A stretch of DNA of 64,000 nt from Serratia sp. H1w. Its GTDB lineage: Bacteria; Pseudomonadota; Gammaproteobacteria; Enterobacterales; Enterobacteriaceae. The stretch lies in the NCBI RefSeq assembly GCF_000633355.1, contig NZ_AYMQ01000037.1, positions 1 to 64,000 on the forward strand. The letters run 5' to 3'. The position numbers were made by a program, and so were the translations under genes. The notes under the pieces were generated by a model, which had not been told where the DNA came from, did not search any database, and worked only from the letters and a program-made list of their open reading frames with translations. Of this stretch, positions 1 through 10,154 are shown piece after piece. The number at the start of each line of letters is the position of its first letter. The first letter of the stretch is position 1.

Positions 1-97
1 GGGGGTGACCATAGATTTTTATGGGCGGGAAAAGCTGCCCGCAAATGGGCTCAACGCTATTGAGGCAACAATACCCACTCACCTACAGGATGGTTGT

Positions 98-126
98 CAA
101 AAACGCCGCACAAGCCTTCTGCGGCG
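98..126 (-). terminator. Terminator of tdk
   Basis: Read on the minus strand, a 7-bp GC stem (CGCCGCA/TGCGGCG) is followed by a run of T. It lies just past the tdk stop codon, so it fits an intrinsic terminator. Confidence 0.7.
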
Positions 127-140
127 CTTCTGGCATGATA

Positions 141-725
141 TCACTCAGGTTCTTTGATCGCTTCCTTGTAGTGTTTGCGGCATACCGAAACATAGCTTTC
201 GTTACCCCCGATCACCACCTGCTCGCCCATATGCATCGCCTTGCCATCTTCACCCAGGCGCAACACCATATTGGCTTTGCGCCCACAGTGACAAATGGTC
301 TTCAGTTCGACCAGCTTATCGGCCCAGGCCAGCAGATGATGACTGCCAACAAACAGCTCCCCAAGAAAATCCGTGCGCAAGCCATAACACAGCACCGGAA
401 TATCAAGCTGATCGACCACCTCGCAGAGTTCTTCAACCTGCTCTTTGGTCAGGAACTGGCTTTCATCCACCAGCACGCAATGTACGGGCTGCTGTTGATG
501 CTCCTGGTTAATCATGGCATACAGTTGAGTGGCGTTATTATAAAGCTGTGCTTGCGACGACAGCCCAATCCGCGAACTGACTTTGCCCACACCGAAGCGG
601 TGGTCGATCTCAGCGGTGAACACCAGCGTGCGCATACCACGTTCTTGATAATTATATGAAGATTGTAACAGTGCCGTCGATTTCCCGGCATTCATTGCGG
701 AATAATAAAAATAAAGCTGAGCCAT
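141..725 (-). CDS. tdk: Thymidine kinase
   Basis: Cytosolic thymidine kinase of the salvage pathway (thymidine + ATP to dTMP). The product is 194 residues from the ATG at 725. It opens [20 protein letters not shown], which carries the type II TK P-loop (MNAGKST). The lid lasso '[13 protein letters not shown]' and zinc-binding Cys pairs (CHCGRK, CRKHY) lie toward the C-terminus. The frame stays open upstream to 800, but homology to type II TKs begins at 725. The gene is divergent from hns, as in E. coli, across an 878-bp gap. The ID is secure. Confidence 0.95.
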   Translation of the reverse strand: MAQLYFYYSAMNAGKSTALLQSSYNYQERGMRTLVFTAEIDHRFGVGKVSSRIGLSSQAQLYNNATQLYAMINQEHQQQPVHCVLVDESQFLTKEQVEELCEVVDQLDIPVLCYGLRTDFLGELFVGSHHLLAWADKLVELKTICHCGRKANMVLRLGEDGKAMHMGEQVVIGGNESYVSVCRKHYKEAIKEPE

Positions 726-1603
726 GTGGCCGCGACTCCATTGGTTTAAAATATATACCCTAAGACTTTCTTGTAGCAGCCGGGCAACTCGTTGACTCAT
801 CCTTTGTCTCTTGCAGGCGCCCTACAGGCCGCGCCTGCCAATCAGCAGATGATTATATTCCCCCTGCAGATGAGTCTGTTACGGTTAACAACGCTGCAGC
901 TTGAGTGACGACGGGTATATACTGTCGAAAGGTGCAGGTTGACATTGTAACATAGACCATGGTCAGACTCAGCAAGCGGGCAGACATTATCCCACCCTAA
1001 GGAAATAGCCATAAGCCGAGTTTCAAGTGAAGCATTTTACACGCGCACCGGCCAATTTTACATCTATTTACAGATTGCTGTGGTTTATCAAGCACAATTA
1101 ATTATTGTTAATGATTAACTAAATTCATTAATGCTCATACAGATATGTCCCATCAGCGTGCAAACAGCCTCAACCGCCCCTACCCGCCGACAATGCAATT
1201 AAATGCGCTTTCAGCGAAACGACCCGGTTAATTGGAACGTTTAACAACTTACTCTCTGCCTGCCGCCTGTATAGCGCTATACCCCCATGCTTTACGGTAC
1301 TAGTCCTTTTGGGGAAGTGATTATGGACACAAATCCTTGCCGATAGCGTTATAGAACATAATTATGCCGAGCTGGCAAAAATGACTTTAAGCTCGGCGAT
1401 TATGCCTTCCGGCTGAAGAATTTGGCTTAAAAAGCGGGGGCGATAAAAGTGTACTCCCCCTGCGTTATTAGTCGGACAGTTCTCAATATCGGTTTTTTAA
1501 AGATAAATTTAGTCACTCTTTCAATTTGGCTATTGCAGAAAAGAAAAGACCACTCTATTATTATCGTCACGCCCCCCCACCAATATAATTTGAGACTTGA
1601 ACA
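726..1603. other. 878-bp tdk-hns intergenic region
   Basis: This long, AT-rich stretch between divergent genes has no convincing ORF. It presumably holds the hns promoter and autoregulatory sites plus the tdk promoter. The clearest structure is an 8-bp perfect inverted repeat (GCCGAGCT at 1366-1373, AGCTCGGC at 1390-1397) about 205 bp before hns. It has no T-tract, so it looks more like a protein site or leader hairpin than a terminator. I saw no tRNA or riboswitch. Confidence 0.5.
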
Positions 1604-2011
1604 ATGAGCGAAGCATTGAAGATTTTGAACAACATCCGTACTCTGCGTGCACAGGCAAGAGAATGCAGCCTGGAAACTCTGGAAGAGATGCTGGAAAAGC
1701 TGGAAGTTGTTGTTAACGAACGCCGCGAAGAAGACAGCCAGGCGCAAGCAGAAATTGAAGAGCGCACTCGTAAACTGCAACAATACCGCGAAATGCTGAT
1801 TGCAGACGGTATTGATCCAAACGAACTGCTGCAAACCATGGCTGCTACCAAAGCCGCTGGTAAAGCAAAGCGTGCTGCACGCCCTGCTAAATACCACTAT
1901 AAAGATGAAAACGGCGAAATGAAAACCTGGACTGGCCAGGGCCGTACTCCAGCCGTGATTAAAAAAGCTATCGAAGAGCAAGGCAAATCCCTGGACGATT
2001 TCCTGCTGTAA
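1604..2011 (+). CDS. hns: Nucleoid-associated protein H-NS
   Basis: Global silencer that coats AT-rich DNA. The product is 135 residues. The N-terminal part (about 1-65, [20 protein letters not shown]) is the coiled-coil oligomerisation domain, a charged linker follows, and the C-terminal DNA-binding domain (about 90-135) carries TWTGQGRTP with the AT-hook-like QGR motif. Length matches E. coli H-NS (137). Codons are those of a highly expressed gene. A strong terminator follows at 2031. The position next to tdk is conserved in enterobacteria, but galU does not follow here. Confidence 0.97.
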   Translation: MSEALKILNNIRTLRAQARECSLETLEEMLEKLEVVVNERREEDSQAQAEIEERTRKLQQYREMLIADGIDPNELLQTMAATKAAGKAKRAARPAKYHYKDENGEMKTWTGQGRTPAVIKKAIEEQGKSLDDFLL

Positions 2012-2030
2012 TAGCATTTTAGTTGCCGTT

Positions 2031-2057
2031 AAAAAGGCTCCCGAGGGGAGCCTTTTT
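2031..2057 (+). terminator. Terminator of hns
   Basis: AAAAAGGCTCCC - GAGG - GGGAGCCTTTTT is a long perfect stem with a T-run starting 20 nt after the hns stop. It probably works in both directions and could also stop read-through from the convergent epimerase gene. Confidence 0.88.
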
Positions 2058-2180
2058 GTTTTCAGCCCGGCAACCACCGAAATCCTCACCCACTTTATCC
2101 AGACTTACTAGCAAAATTCTGACTTTCAGCAAAAGAAAAAAGAGGCCTAAGCCCCTTTATTTTACCCGCCTATCGTTCGG

Positions 2181-3191
2181 TTACTGAACGTTATAAAACG
2201 CCCTATACCACTCGACAAACCGTTTAACCCCTTCTTCGACACTGGTCTCAGGTTTGAACGCGATAGTCTGGTACAGCTCCTCTGTATCGGCGCTGGTATC
2301 CAAAACGTCACCAGGTTGCATTGGCAGCATATTTTTGTGCGCAGTGATGCCTAACGCAGCCTCCAGAGCACGAATATATTCCATTAACTTAACAGGGCTA
2401 CTATTGCCGATATTATAGACATGATAAGGCGCAGAGCTGCTGGCTGGCGTTCCTTGTTCTACCGTCCAATTAGCATTGGGTTGAGGAACAATGGCCTGCA
2501 AACGTACTACTGCCTCGGCAATATCATCAATGTAAGTAAAGTCACGATGCATTTCACCATGGTTATATACATCAATGCTCTCACCGGCCAATATCGCCTT
2601 GGTGAATTTAAACAGCGCCATGTCAGGACGCCCCCAAGGACCATATACGGTGAAAAAGCGCAGACCGGTGGTGGGTAGACCGTATAAATGCGAATAGCTG
2701 TGCGACATCAGCTCATTGGCTTTCTTGGTCGCCGCATACAGCGATATTGGATGATCGACCGAGTCATCCGTCGAAAATGGCAGCTTGCGGTTAAGACCAT
2801 AAACCGAGCTGGAAGACGCATACAGCAAATGTCCGACCTTATTATGCCGACACCCTTCAAGGATGTTCAAATGGCCAATCAGGTTGGAATCCGCATAAGC
2901 CAAGGGGTGATCGAGCGAATAACGCACTCCGGCCTGAGCGCCGAGGTGAATGACTCGTTCAAACCGATGCTCAGCGAACAGCTCGGCAATTCCATTGCGA
3001 TCGGCCAAATCCAGTTTGATAAACTGAAATGCTGGCTGATTAGCCAGCATCTCGAGCCGTGCCTGTTTCAGGCTGACATCGTAATAATCGTTCAGGTTGT
3101 CGATACCAACAACCTGATGCCCCATGGCTAGCAGACGCTCCGTTACGTGAAAACCAATAAACCCTGCAGCGCCTGTAACCAGGAATTTCAT
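2181..3191 (-). CDS. UDP-glucuronate 4-epimerase-like NAD-dependent epimerase
   Basis: Extended short-chain dehydrogenase of the UDP-GlcA 4-epimerase (GalE-like) group, interconverting UDP-GlcA and UDP-GalA for surface polysaccharide. The product is 336 residues. It has the N-terminal Rossmann motif GAAGFIG (residues 7-13), a Ser-rich strand (YASSSSVYG) and the YAATK catalytic Tyr-Lys pair. The ATG at 3191 is preferred. A GTG six bases further out overlaps the Shine-Dalgarno (GAGG, 5-nt spacing), so it is less likely. It lies 9 bp after ugd, whose product is UDP-GlcA, so the two form a consecutive-step operon. Substrate is inferred from family and partner. Confidence 0.85.
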   Translation of the reverse strand: MKFLVTGAAGFIGFHVTERLLAMGHQVVGIDNLNDYYDVSLKQARLEMLANQPAFQFIKLDLADRNGIAELFAEHRFERVIHLGAQAGVRYSLDHPLAYADSNLIGHLNILEGCRHNKVGHLLYASSSSVYGLNRKLPFSTDDSVDHPISLYAATKKANELMSHSYSHLYGLPTTGLRFFTVYGPWGRPDMALFKFTKAILAGESIDVYNHGEMHRDFTYIDDIAEAVVRLQAIVPQPNANWTVEQGTPASSSAPYHVYNIGNSSPVKLMEYIRALEAALGITAHKNMLPMQPGDVLDTSADTEELYQTIAFKPETSVEEGVKRFVEWYRAFYNVQ

Positions 3192-3200
3192 GCTCACCTC

Positions 3201-4544
3201 TTAGATGACCGGCTTAATCGATGCGCCGCGACCAATACCATAATAAGTAAAGCCGCGCGCTTGCAGACGTTCTGGATCAAACAGGTTACGCCCATCAAAA
3301 ATAACGGGTTGCTTCAAGGCAGCTTTAATCGCATCAAAATCCGGTGCACGGAAATTCTGCCATTCGGTGCAGATCACCAGCGCATCGGCACCCTGCAACG
3401 CCGCCTCTTTGGTACCCATCAGTTTCAGATCGGCACGCTGTCCATAAATACGCTGCGCTTCGGCCATGGCTTCCGGATCATAGGCTTGCACGGAAGCACC
3501 TAATTCCCACAGGGTTTCCATCAGCACGCGGCTGGAAGCCTCACGCATATCGTCGGTATTAGGTTTAAATGCCAGGCCCCACAGCGCGAAGGTTTTCCCT
3601 TTCACATCATTAGCAAAATGATGTTTGATGAACTGGGTCAGCTTATATTTCTGCTGGTTGTTCACCTGCTCTACCGCCTGCAGCAGTTTCGGTTGGTAAC
3701 CGATATGTTCTGCGGTGCGAATTAACGCCTGAACGTCTTTCGGGAAACAGGAACCGCCGTAGCCGCAGCCTGGATAAATGAAGTGATAGCCAATACGTGA
3801 ATCAGAACCGATCCCTTGACGCACTTTTTCAATGTCCGCACCCAGCATCTCTGCCAGATTGGAAATTTCGTTCATAAAGCTGATTTTGGTGGCCAGCATG
3901 CAGTTGGCGGCATATTTGGTCAGCTCTGCGCTGCGGATATCCATCAGGATCATGCGGTCGTGATTACGGTTGAACGGCTCATACAGCTCACGCAATGGCT
4001 CGATGACGTCTTTGTTGTCGGTGCCCAGCACGATGCGCTCAGGGCGCATACAGTCGGCGACAGCGGCCCCTTCCTTGAGGAACTCAGGGTTGGACACCAC
4101 ATCAAACGCCACGTCGCTACCACGCTTGCGCAGCGTTTCGGTCATCACTTCACGAACTTTATCCGCGGTGCCCACCGGTACGGTTGACTTGTCGATCACC
4201 ACTTTGCGATCGGTCATATGTTCGGCGATGGTGCGGGCCACGGCGGTGACATATTTCAGATCGGCAGAACCGTCTTCGTCCGGTGGCGTACCTACCGCGA
4301 TAAACTGGATCGCGCCGTGAGCCACACCGGCTTTGGCATCGGTAGTAAAGTGCAGACGACCGGCTTCATAGTTTTGCTGTACCAGCGAGGTCAGGCCCGG
4401 CTCAAAAATGGGAATGTTGCCTTTTTTGAGGTTTTCGACCTTCTGTTCATCAATGTCAATACACATGACATCATGGCCAACATCAGCCAACACGGCTGCC
4501 TGCACCAGGCCAACATAACCAATACCGAAAACGGTTACTTTCAT
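3201..4544 (-). CDS. ugd: UDP-glucose 6-dehydrogenase
   Basis: Oxidises UDP-glucose to UDP-glucuronate with two NAD+. The product feeds capsule/LPS sugars and L-Ara4N lipid A modification. It is 447 residues. The N-terminal NAD motif is [10 protein letters not shown] and the catalytic Cys is in [10 protein letters not shown] (about residue 260). The C-terminal UDP-binding domain includes [12 protein letters not shown]. It is longer than the 388-residue E. coli Ugd and resembles the TuaD/AglM class. First gene of a two-gene operon with the epimerase. It sits between hns and rssB, where E. coli has galU. Confidence 0.95.
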   Translation of the reverse strand: MKVTVFGIGYVGLVQAAVLADVGHDVMCIDIDEQKVENLKKGNIPIFEPGLTSLVQQNYEAGRLHFTTDAKAGVAHGAIQFIAVGTPPDEDGSADLKYVTAVARTIAEHMTDRKVVIDKSTVPVGTADKVREVMTETLRKRGSDVAFDVVSNPEFLKEGAAVADCMRPERIVLGTDNKDVIEPLRELYEPFNRNHDRMILMDIRSAELTKYAANCMLATKISFMNEISNLAEMLGADIEKVRQGIGSDSRIGYHFIYPGCGYGGSCFPKDVQALIRTAEHIGYQPKLLQAVEQVNNQQKYKLTQFIKHHFANDVKGKTFALWGLAFKPNTDDMREASSRVLMETLWELGASVQAYDPEAMAEAQRIYGQRADLKLMGTKEAALQGADALVICTEWQNFRAPDFDAIKAALKQPVIFDGRNLFDPERLQARGFTYYGIGRGASIKPVI

Positions 4545-4930
4545 CGGGAAGTCCTAATTTTCAAATTTAACAAAAAGTTATCGAGCTATTTCCGTTTGTC
4601 TGCCACCCTAAGTAGCAACCAAACCAACAATTTTACCCCAATGGGGTCGTCTTTTTCGGGCCTGCATACTATTCGTCGCAGAGCTAGCCGTTGCGGGTTT
4701 ATCACCCACCAATCGCTACTGTGGCACTGACGATCTAAATGGCCCTATTTCGCTTGCGATATACGCTCAAATTGTGCGCATAATCCGCCATACGAAAAAC
4801 CCTCAAAGTATACCAGCTTAAATCCGCAGAGTATTACTCCAAGCTCAAATAGCAATAAATTAAGACAACTACCTATGGAAATGGCGATGATGAAATAGGC
4901 AGAGACAATTGCAGGCGTTCCATTGATGAT
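4545..4930. other. 386-bp ugd upstream region
   Basis: Non-coding gap between ugd (minus) and the end of rssB. It should hold the ugd promoter. I see no ORF of credible composition, no clear terminator for rssB-side transcripts, and no galU remnant. Confidence 0.4.
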
Positions 4931-5944
4931 TTATTCAGCACTCAACATCAGGCGTAACCGACCGCCGCTGCCCCATACCTGACACTGCCAGGCCTCACAG
5001 CGTTGGCTAATTTGATTCATGTAAGTGGTACCCAGCGTCCCCAACGGTACGCCATTACTTAATTGGATCAGGTTATCCCCAGTATTTACATTGGCATGCA
5101 AACCGGCTGAGGCCAGCACCAGATTCTTATATTCGGCATGATAATAGCCCACCAACAACGGAAATTGCCCTTCCAGCTTGCCTTGGCGCAATAATTGGTT
5201 AACTTGCTTTAACAATGCCGACATTTGCGGCAGGCGGTGTTGTTGATTGGCTAAATGATCTTGCAGTAACCCGTTGAATAGCGCGCGTAATAACAAGGCA
5301 GCCATCACGCCATTATCTCCCGCACGGGTAACATCCAGACAATAAAACGCCAGGTCTTTATCCGACAGTGCGGCGACATCCAGCACCAACCCCGGATTTT
5401 CGCTGGTGGTTAATTGCCGATAATTAATACGGCAACCGGCAATAGACTGCTGCACCGGCGGTTGCAACTGCTTGAGTAATCGCACGGCTTCAGAGGGGTT
5501 TTGGCTTAATGCTTGCCAATCCTGAAACAGCTCGGCCTCTTCGATCGCCTGCGAAGTAAACATATTGGGGTAGAGGCAAGCCAGCACGGCTTCACGCAGA
5601 CGATTGAGGTCGGTCAGCGGTTTCAGCAGCACATCCTGTACCCCGAGCCGCAGGACCTTGGCGATGTCTGCCATCTTATCGGTCGCCGAAATCACCAGCA
5701 CCGGGATCTTGATCCCTTGCAAACGCAGGTGTTCGACAAACTCGATACCGTCCATTTCCGGCATGGCGAGATCGCACAGGATCAGATCGGGAACGATCTC
5801 CTCTACCGCGCTCAACGCCAGAAGGCCATTGGCCGCCTCGCTGGTTTGCGCCCCCAAGGAGGCGAGATAAGTTACAAGCACAGAACGAAAAACCTGCTCG
5901 TCCTCCACGATTAAGATGCGCTTGTTTATCAGTGGTAATGCCAT
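4931..5944 (-). CDS. rssB: RpoS adaptor/response regulator RssB
   Basis: Adaptor that delivers sigma-S (RpoS) to ClpXP in growing cells. The product is 337 residues from the ATG at 5944, the length of E. coli RssB. It has an N-terminal receiver domain (1-125) with acidic pocket E14/D15, phospho-acceptor D58 in LILCDLAMPEMDG, and the conserved Lys in VLLKPL. The C-terminal half is a degenerate PP2C-like phosphatase effector domain. The frame is open further upstream, but similarity starts at MALPLINKRILIVEDE. It is followed in the genome by divergent-order partner rssA with a 105-bp gap. Confidence 0.95.
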   Translation of the reverse strand: MALPLINKRILIVEDEQVFRSVLVTYLASLGAQTSEAANGLLALSAVEEIVPDLILCDLAMPEMDGIEFVEHLRLQGIKIPVLVISATDKMADIAKVLRLGVQDVLLKPLTDLNRLREAVLACLYPNMFTSQAIEEAELFQDWQALSQNPSEAVRLLKQLQPPVQQSIAGCRINYRQLTTSENPGLVLDVAALSDKDLAFYCLDVTRAGDNGVMAALLLRALFNGLLQDHLANQQHRLPQMSALLKQVNQLLRQGKLEGQFPLLVGYYHAEYKNLVLASAGLHANVNTGDNLIQLSNGVPLGTLGTTYMNQISQRCEAWQCQVWGSGGRLRLMLSAE

Positions 5945-6049
5945 CGACCCAGCCTCTTCCCTTTTGATGTTGTAATAGTGGCTCATAATGAGCACTTGTG
6001 CTTGTCGAAAATACGCCCGATAGCATCATTCCACCCTAACAAAGGGTAA

Positions 6050-6952
6050 TCATTTATTTTTTATCAGCGGAGCCAAAACATCTATCTGCTTTTCGACCGC
6101 CAGGCGGCCTGCTTCTATCGCCTCGCTGGCGCGATGGAAATCCAGGGTAGATATTTGCGGGCAATACGGCTGTATCAGCACGTCCGGCGGATCGCTGGCC
6201 ATGCGGGTACGCTTCACCCGATTCTCCAACATCTGAATCGAGGTGCTCATGATTTCCATCGCTGTGGGAGTGAAGGTCGTTTTCTTCAGCATCATTTTAT
6301 TCATGCGCTCCCGCAGGCGTTCGCGCCAGTTAGCCGCATCGCTAGTGCTGGGCTCGCTAGGATTGCTCTGCACCGAAAACAGGTCCTGCTGCATCAAGTG
6401 AGCGTCATGTTGTAAATCCACGGCAATCACTATGTCTGCCCCCATCGCTCTGGCCAGCGAGATCGGAACCGGATTGACCAAGGCACCGTCCACCAACCAA
6501 TACCCGTCAAACCATACCGGAGCCAGCAAACCCGGCATACTACAGGAAGCGCGAATGGCCTGGTGGATATCTCCTTTGGTCATCCACAGTTCGCGGCCGG
6601 TGCTGAGGTTGGTCGTCACCGCCCCGAATTTGAGTGAGCAGTCGGTGAAGTCATTAATCTTCAGCAATTGGCCGACGACGTTAAATACGCGCTCACCGCG
6701 CAGTAACCCACCGCGCTGCCAAGAGAGATCCATCAGCCTGATCACGTCCCAATAGCTGAATGAGCGTACCCATTGTTCCATCACAGGCAGCCGATGGCTG
6801 GCAAATGCGGCCCCAACCAGCGCCCCTACGGAACATCCTGCAACAATATCGGCTTCGATGCCCAGTTTGCGCAATGCGTTAATCACGCCGATATGCGCCC
6901 ATCCCTTGGCAGCACCGGCCCCTAATGCCAGCCCGATTTTAACTTTCCGCAT
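6050..6952 (-). CDS. rssA: Patatin-like phospholipase RssA
   Basis: Predicted serine lipid acyl hydrolase of the patatin family. The product is 300 residues (E. coli RssA 301). The oxyanion-hole motif GAGAAKGWAHIG lies near residues 12-23, the nucleophile elbow is GCSVG (about 39-43) and the catalytic Asp is in VDGALVNP. Partner of rssB in the same orientation, upstream of it. The substrate is unknown in the family, and the rssA-rssB link is by operon conservation. Confidence 0.93.
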   Translation of the reverse strand: MRKVKIGLALGAGAAKGWAHIGVINALRKLGIEADIVAGCSVGALVGAAFASHRLPVMEQWVRSFSYWDVIRLMDLSWQRGGLLRGERVFNVVGQLLKINDFTDCSLKFGAVTTNLSTGRELWMTKGDIHQAIRASCSMPGLLAPVWFDGYWLVDGALVNPVPISLARAMGADIVIAVDLQHDAHLMQQDLFSVQSNPSEPSTSDAANWRERLRERMNKMMLKKTTFTPTAMEIMSTSIQMLENRVKRTRMASDPPDVLIQPYCPQISTLDFHRASEAIEAGRLAVEKQIDVLAPLIKNK

Positions 6953-7098
6953 GCTTCGCCTATCCTTTGCACGGTGAATTCACTCAACCCAGTAGCAGGG
7001 TACATTGTCATCAACGAATGATGTTAGGTAACATATGCGTTAAATTCATTTTAGCTTCCACTTTGCATCACGCGAGCTAACCATTGAGAGGCGTTATT

Positions 7099-7557
7099 TT
7101 GACTGAGCTATGCCCCTGCGGCAGCGGGCTGGACTACAGCGCTTGCTGTGCGCCCTATATAACAGGTACTCAATACGCCAAGTCTCCGGGCATATTAATG
7201 CGTTCGAGATATTCCGCCTATGTAAAACGGGATGTGGATTATCTTATTGCGACCTGGCACCCAAACTGCAACCCTGAAGAGTGGCGCAGCGCCATCATTA
7301 GCAGCTTTGGCAATACCGAATGGCTTGGCTTGACGGTCATAGCGGAAGCCGCGGGTAATAGCCCCGATGAGGGATTTGTCGAATTTATCGCCCGTTCGCG
7401 CGATGGAGGAAGCGAGAGTGCCATGCATGAGCGTTCCCGCTTCCTTCGCCTTGAACAACGCTGGTACTATATCGACGGAACCAAGCCTCAACCGGGCAGA
7501 AATGCCGTTTGCCCCTGCGGCTCAGGCAAAAAATATAAAAAGTGCTGCGGGCAGTAA
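7099..7557 (+). CDS. ychJ: SEC-C motif protein YchJ (UPF0225)
   Basis: Function unknown. The product is 152 residues, the same as E. coli YchJ. It has an N-terminal CPCGSGLDYSACC and a C-terminal CPCGSGKKYKKCC. Both are SEC-C-type zinc-binding motifs like the one that ends SecA, flanking an NTF2-like central domain (YLIATWHPNCNPEEW). The start is a TTG at 7099 with GAGAGG 7 nt upstream. Another TTG at 7084 lacks a ribosome site and would give 157 residues. Confidence 0.88.
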   Translation: MTELCPCGSGLDYSACCAPYITGTQYAKSPGILMRSRYSAYVKRDVDYLIATWHPNCNPEEWRSAIISSFGNTEWLGLTVIAEAAGNSPDEGFVEFIARSRDGGSESAMHERSRFLRLEQRWYYIDGTKPQPGRNAVCPCGSGKKYKKCCGQ

Positions 7558-7594
7558 GCCTGCGGATTAAGAATCAGACGGGATCGACACACTC

Positions 7595-8443
7595 ATGCCA
7601 CAGCAAAACGTACAAAGAAAAATTTTACGCACCATCTGCCCCGATGCCAAAGGGCTGATCGCCAAGATCACCAACATTTGTTACAAGCACGAATTGAACA
7701 TTGTGCAGAACAATGAGTTTGTCGATCACCTCACCGGTCGCTTCTTTATGCGCACCGAGCTGGAAGGGATTTTCAATGACACGACGCTGTTGGCCGATCT
7801 GGACGGCGCGTTACCGGAGGGGTCGGAGCGTGAACTGCACAGCGCAGGCCGCCGCCGCATTGTGGTACTGGTCACCAAAGAAGCACACTGTCTGGGCGAT
7901 TTGTTGATGAAAAGCGCCTATGGCGGCCTGGACGTTGAGATCGCCGCCGTCATTGGCAACCACACCACGTTGCAGACGCTGGTTGAACGCTTTGATATTC
8001 CTTTCCATCTGGTCAGCCACGAAGGACTGACGCGTGAGCAACACGATCTGCAGATGATCGCCCAGATTGACCAATACCAGCCAGATTACGTGGTGTTGGC
8101 CAAGTATATGCGCGTGCTCACCCCAGCTTTCGTTCAGCACTACCCGAACCAGGTGATCAATATTCACCATTCGTTCTTGCCTGCCTTTATCGGTGCACGT
8201 CCTTATCATCAGGCTTATGAGCGTGGCGTGAAAATCATTGGGGCGACGGCGCACTATGTTAACGACAGTCTGGATGAAGGCCCAATCATTATGCAGGACG
8301 TGATCCACGTCGATCACACCTATTCGGCAGAAGATATGATGCGTGCCGGGCGTGACGTAGAGAAAAACGTGCTAAGCCGCGCGCTGTATCGGGTGCTGGC
8401 TCAACGCGTGTTCGTGTATGGCAATCGTACGGTGATCTTGTAA
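7595..8443 (+). CDS. purU: Formyltetrahydrofolate deformylase
   Basis: Hydrolyses 10-formyl-THF to formate and THF, balancing one-carbon pools and supplying formate to PurT. The product is 282 residues (E. coli 280). An N-terminal ACT regulatory domain (about 8-85, beginning ILRTICPDAKGLIAKITN) is followed by the formyltransferase-fold catalytic domain with INIHHSFLPAFIGARPYHQA. The catalytic Asp-containing segment is DEGPIIMQD. It sits immediately upstream of the tRNA-Tyr operon, as in E. coli. Confidence 0.95.
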   Translation: MPQQNVQRKILRTICPDAKGLIAKITNICYKHELNIVQNNEFVDHLTGRFFMRTELEGIFNDTTLLADLDGALPEGSERELHSAGRRRIVVLVTKEAHCLGDLLMKSAYGGLDVEIAAVIGNHTTLQTLVERFDIPFHLVSHEGLTREQHDLQMIAQIDQYQPDYVVLAKYMRVLTPAFVQHYPNQVINIHHSFLPAFIGARPYHQAYERGVKIIGATAHYVNDSLDEGPIIMQDVIHVDHTYSAEDMMRAGRDVEKNVLSRALYRVLAQRVFVYGNRTVIL

Positions 8444-8453
8444 CTGTTTAACA

Positions 8454-8484
8454 AAGCGGTGTCTTTCGTTCACGGAAGCACCGC
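8454..8484 (+). terminator. Putative terminator of purU
   Basis: AGCGGTG and CACCGCT pair across an inner TCTTTC/GGAAG extension, followed by an A-rich rather than T-rich tail. A hairpin is clear, but intrinsic termination is less certain. Confidence 0.4.
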
Positions 8485-8530
8485 TAAGAATAAAAAAGCG
8501 ACAAACAATTCATTTTCTGCATTTCAATGC

Positions 8531-8558
8531 TTTACACCGGCGTTTCATTTGATATGAT
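8531..8558 (+). promoter_or_regulatory. Promoter of the tRNA-Tyr operon (tyrT type)
   Basis: TTTACA (-35) and TATGAT (-10) are separated by 16 bp and followed by a GC-rich discriminator (GCGCCCC). That is the layout of stringently controlled stable-RNA promoters. The stretch closely resembles the E. coli tyrT promoter as I recall it. Confidence 0.88.
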
Positions 8559-8601
8559 GCGCCCCGCTTACCGAGACAGAGGTTTCGCAAGCAAGGCCAG
8601 T

Positions 8602-8718
<117 letters not shown>

Positions 8719-8828
8719 TAACAATAGTGAGAAGAATACAGTGCATCATATTGTATTTTTGACACTACGATGAAGTATCAGAGGACTTTAGCCATTTCTC
8801 TGTAAAAGTAGTAAGCCATGAACATCAT

Positions 8829-8913
<85 letters not shown>

Positions 8914-9015
8914 TCCTTGTTTGCTACGTAACAGTGGCTAGATGGAAAGATTGTTCAGCACTACCAGAAAGATTTTGCCAACTTTCTGTTCAAAATTAGC
9001 AACCATGAATACCAT

Positions 9016-9100
<85 letters not shown>

Positions 9101-9202
9101 TCTCTTTATATACCTCCCAATTTAAAAAACTCCATTCATTCCCATGCAACACCGAACAGGGAAGGATGAGAAACTTCGAGCAAAATAGCTGTTCCTTATT
9201 GC

Positions 9203-9322
9203 GCTACAGCTGGAACTCATGCAGAACGCCGACACGCCGTGAATCCATCCCTGGAGGCTCGCAATCGCGCATCCCGCGCTCAACGGTCGGCTAACCTGCA
9301 ATGACTCCCACCTGTTTCAAGC
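9203..9322. repeat. Dispersed palindromic repeat, family A, copy 1
   Basis: About 120 nt, nearly identical to the reverse complement of 48472-48594. Shared blocks include CATGCAGAACGCCGACACGC, GGCTCGCAATCGCGCATCC and CTCAACGGTCGGCTAACCTG. The ends are imperfect inverted repeats (CTACAG...ACTCATGCAG against CTGCAATGACTCCCACCTGT), so the unit can fold on itself. It occupies most of the 376-bp gap after the tRNA operon. No ORF. Confidence 0.85.
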
Positions 9323-9476
9323 TTGAGTGTCGCGGTATTAAACACTGATACTCAGGCAGTTGGCTTCATCTGCACGAAATCATCTTTCTCGCCATCACTA
9401 CACTACCAATTCCCCTTGAACTGAAATCCACAATCATCTATACAAACCACTTCTTGAAAGCAGCAAGGGGAAATCA

Positions 9477-10049
9477 ATGCGTAACAACATCTGTATCTTT
9501 TGTGGTGCCAGCGAGGGTAATGATCCAGTCTATGTCGAACAGGCCCGTCAGTTAGGGCATTTGCTTGGCTCCCAAGGGCGTCGCCTGGTCTATGGCGGGG
9601 GTAAGAAAGGGTTGATGGGCGTAGTTGCCGACGCGGTGCTAGAGGCCGGTGGTGAAGCGATAGGTATTATTCCCCAACGCTTGGTAGAAGCCGAAACGGC
9701 GCATCGCGGCCTGACCGAATTGGAAATCGTCCCCGATATGCACACCCGCAAAGCACGGATGGCCGAACTGGCCGACGGCTTTATTGCGCTGCCCGGTGGT
9801 ATCGGTACGCTGGAAGAGCTGTTCGAAATCTGGACCTGGGGGCAGATCGGCTATCACAGCAAGCCGGTCGGTCTGCTGGATGTTAACGGGTTTTATCATC
9901 CGCTCAGCCAGTTTTTACAGCATGTCGCCGATCAAGGCTTTATGCGGCATGATTATCTCAAAACCCTGCATATCAGCGATTCCCCGGCAGCCTTGATCCA
10001 GCTATTTGATGACTATCAGCCACAGAATTACGATCGCTGGGCAAAATAA
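9477..10049 (+). CDS. LOG-family nucleoside 5'-monophosphate phosphoribohydrolase (TIGR00730)
   Basis: Lysine-decarboxylase-like/LOG fold enzyme. Characterised members cleave the N-glycosidic bond of nucleotide monophosphates, including cytokinin ribotides. The product is 190 residues. It has GGGKKGLMG (about 40-48) and the diagnostic PGGIGTLEE (about 104-112) with the catalytic Glu. It is not PpnN, which is much longer. Ribosome site AAGGGG lies 7-8 nt before the ATG. Physiological substrate unknown. The old label 'lysine decarboxylase' should not be used. Confidence 0.88.
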   Translation: MRNNICIFCGASEGNDPVYVEQARQLGHLLGSQGRRLVYGGGKKGLMGVVADAVLEAGGEAIGIIPQRLVEAETAHRGLTELEIVPDMHTRKARMAELADGFIALPGGIGTLEELFEIWTWGQIGYHSKPVGLLDVNGFYHPLSQFLQHVADQGFMRHDYLKTLHISDSPAALIQLFDDYQPQNYDRWAK

Positions 10050-10154
10050 TCCCCCCCAGCCACCAGCGGCAGACCGCCGCTGGTCCACGTTACATTTTCG
10101 GTCAAACTCTGCTACTATCTGAACACATTTTTTCGGATAACAACGGCAGCGCTC

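Noticed and set aside
1427..2089. 220-codon minus-strand frame over hns
   Set aside because: Antisense shadow of hns codons; Cys/Phe-rich, no similarity.
4545..4930. JUMPstart/ops-like sequence upstream of ugd
   Set aside because: On the minus strand CAGTGCCACAGTAGCGATTG recalls the 5' part of JUMPstart, but the ops core GGCGGTAG is absent.
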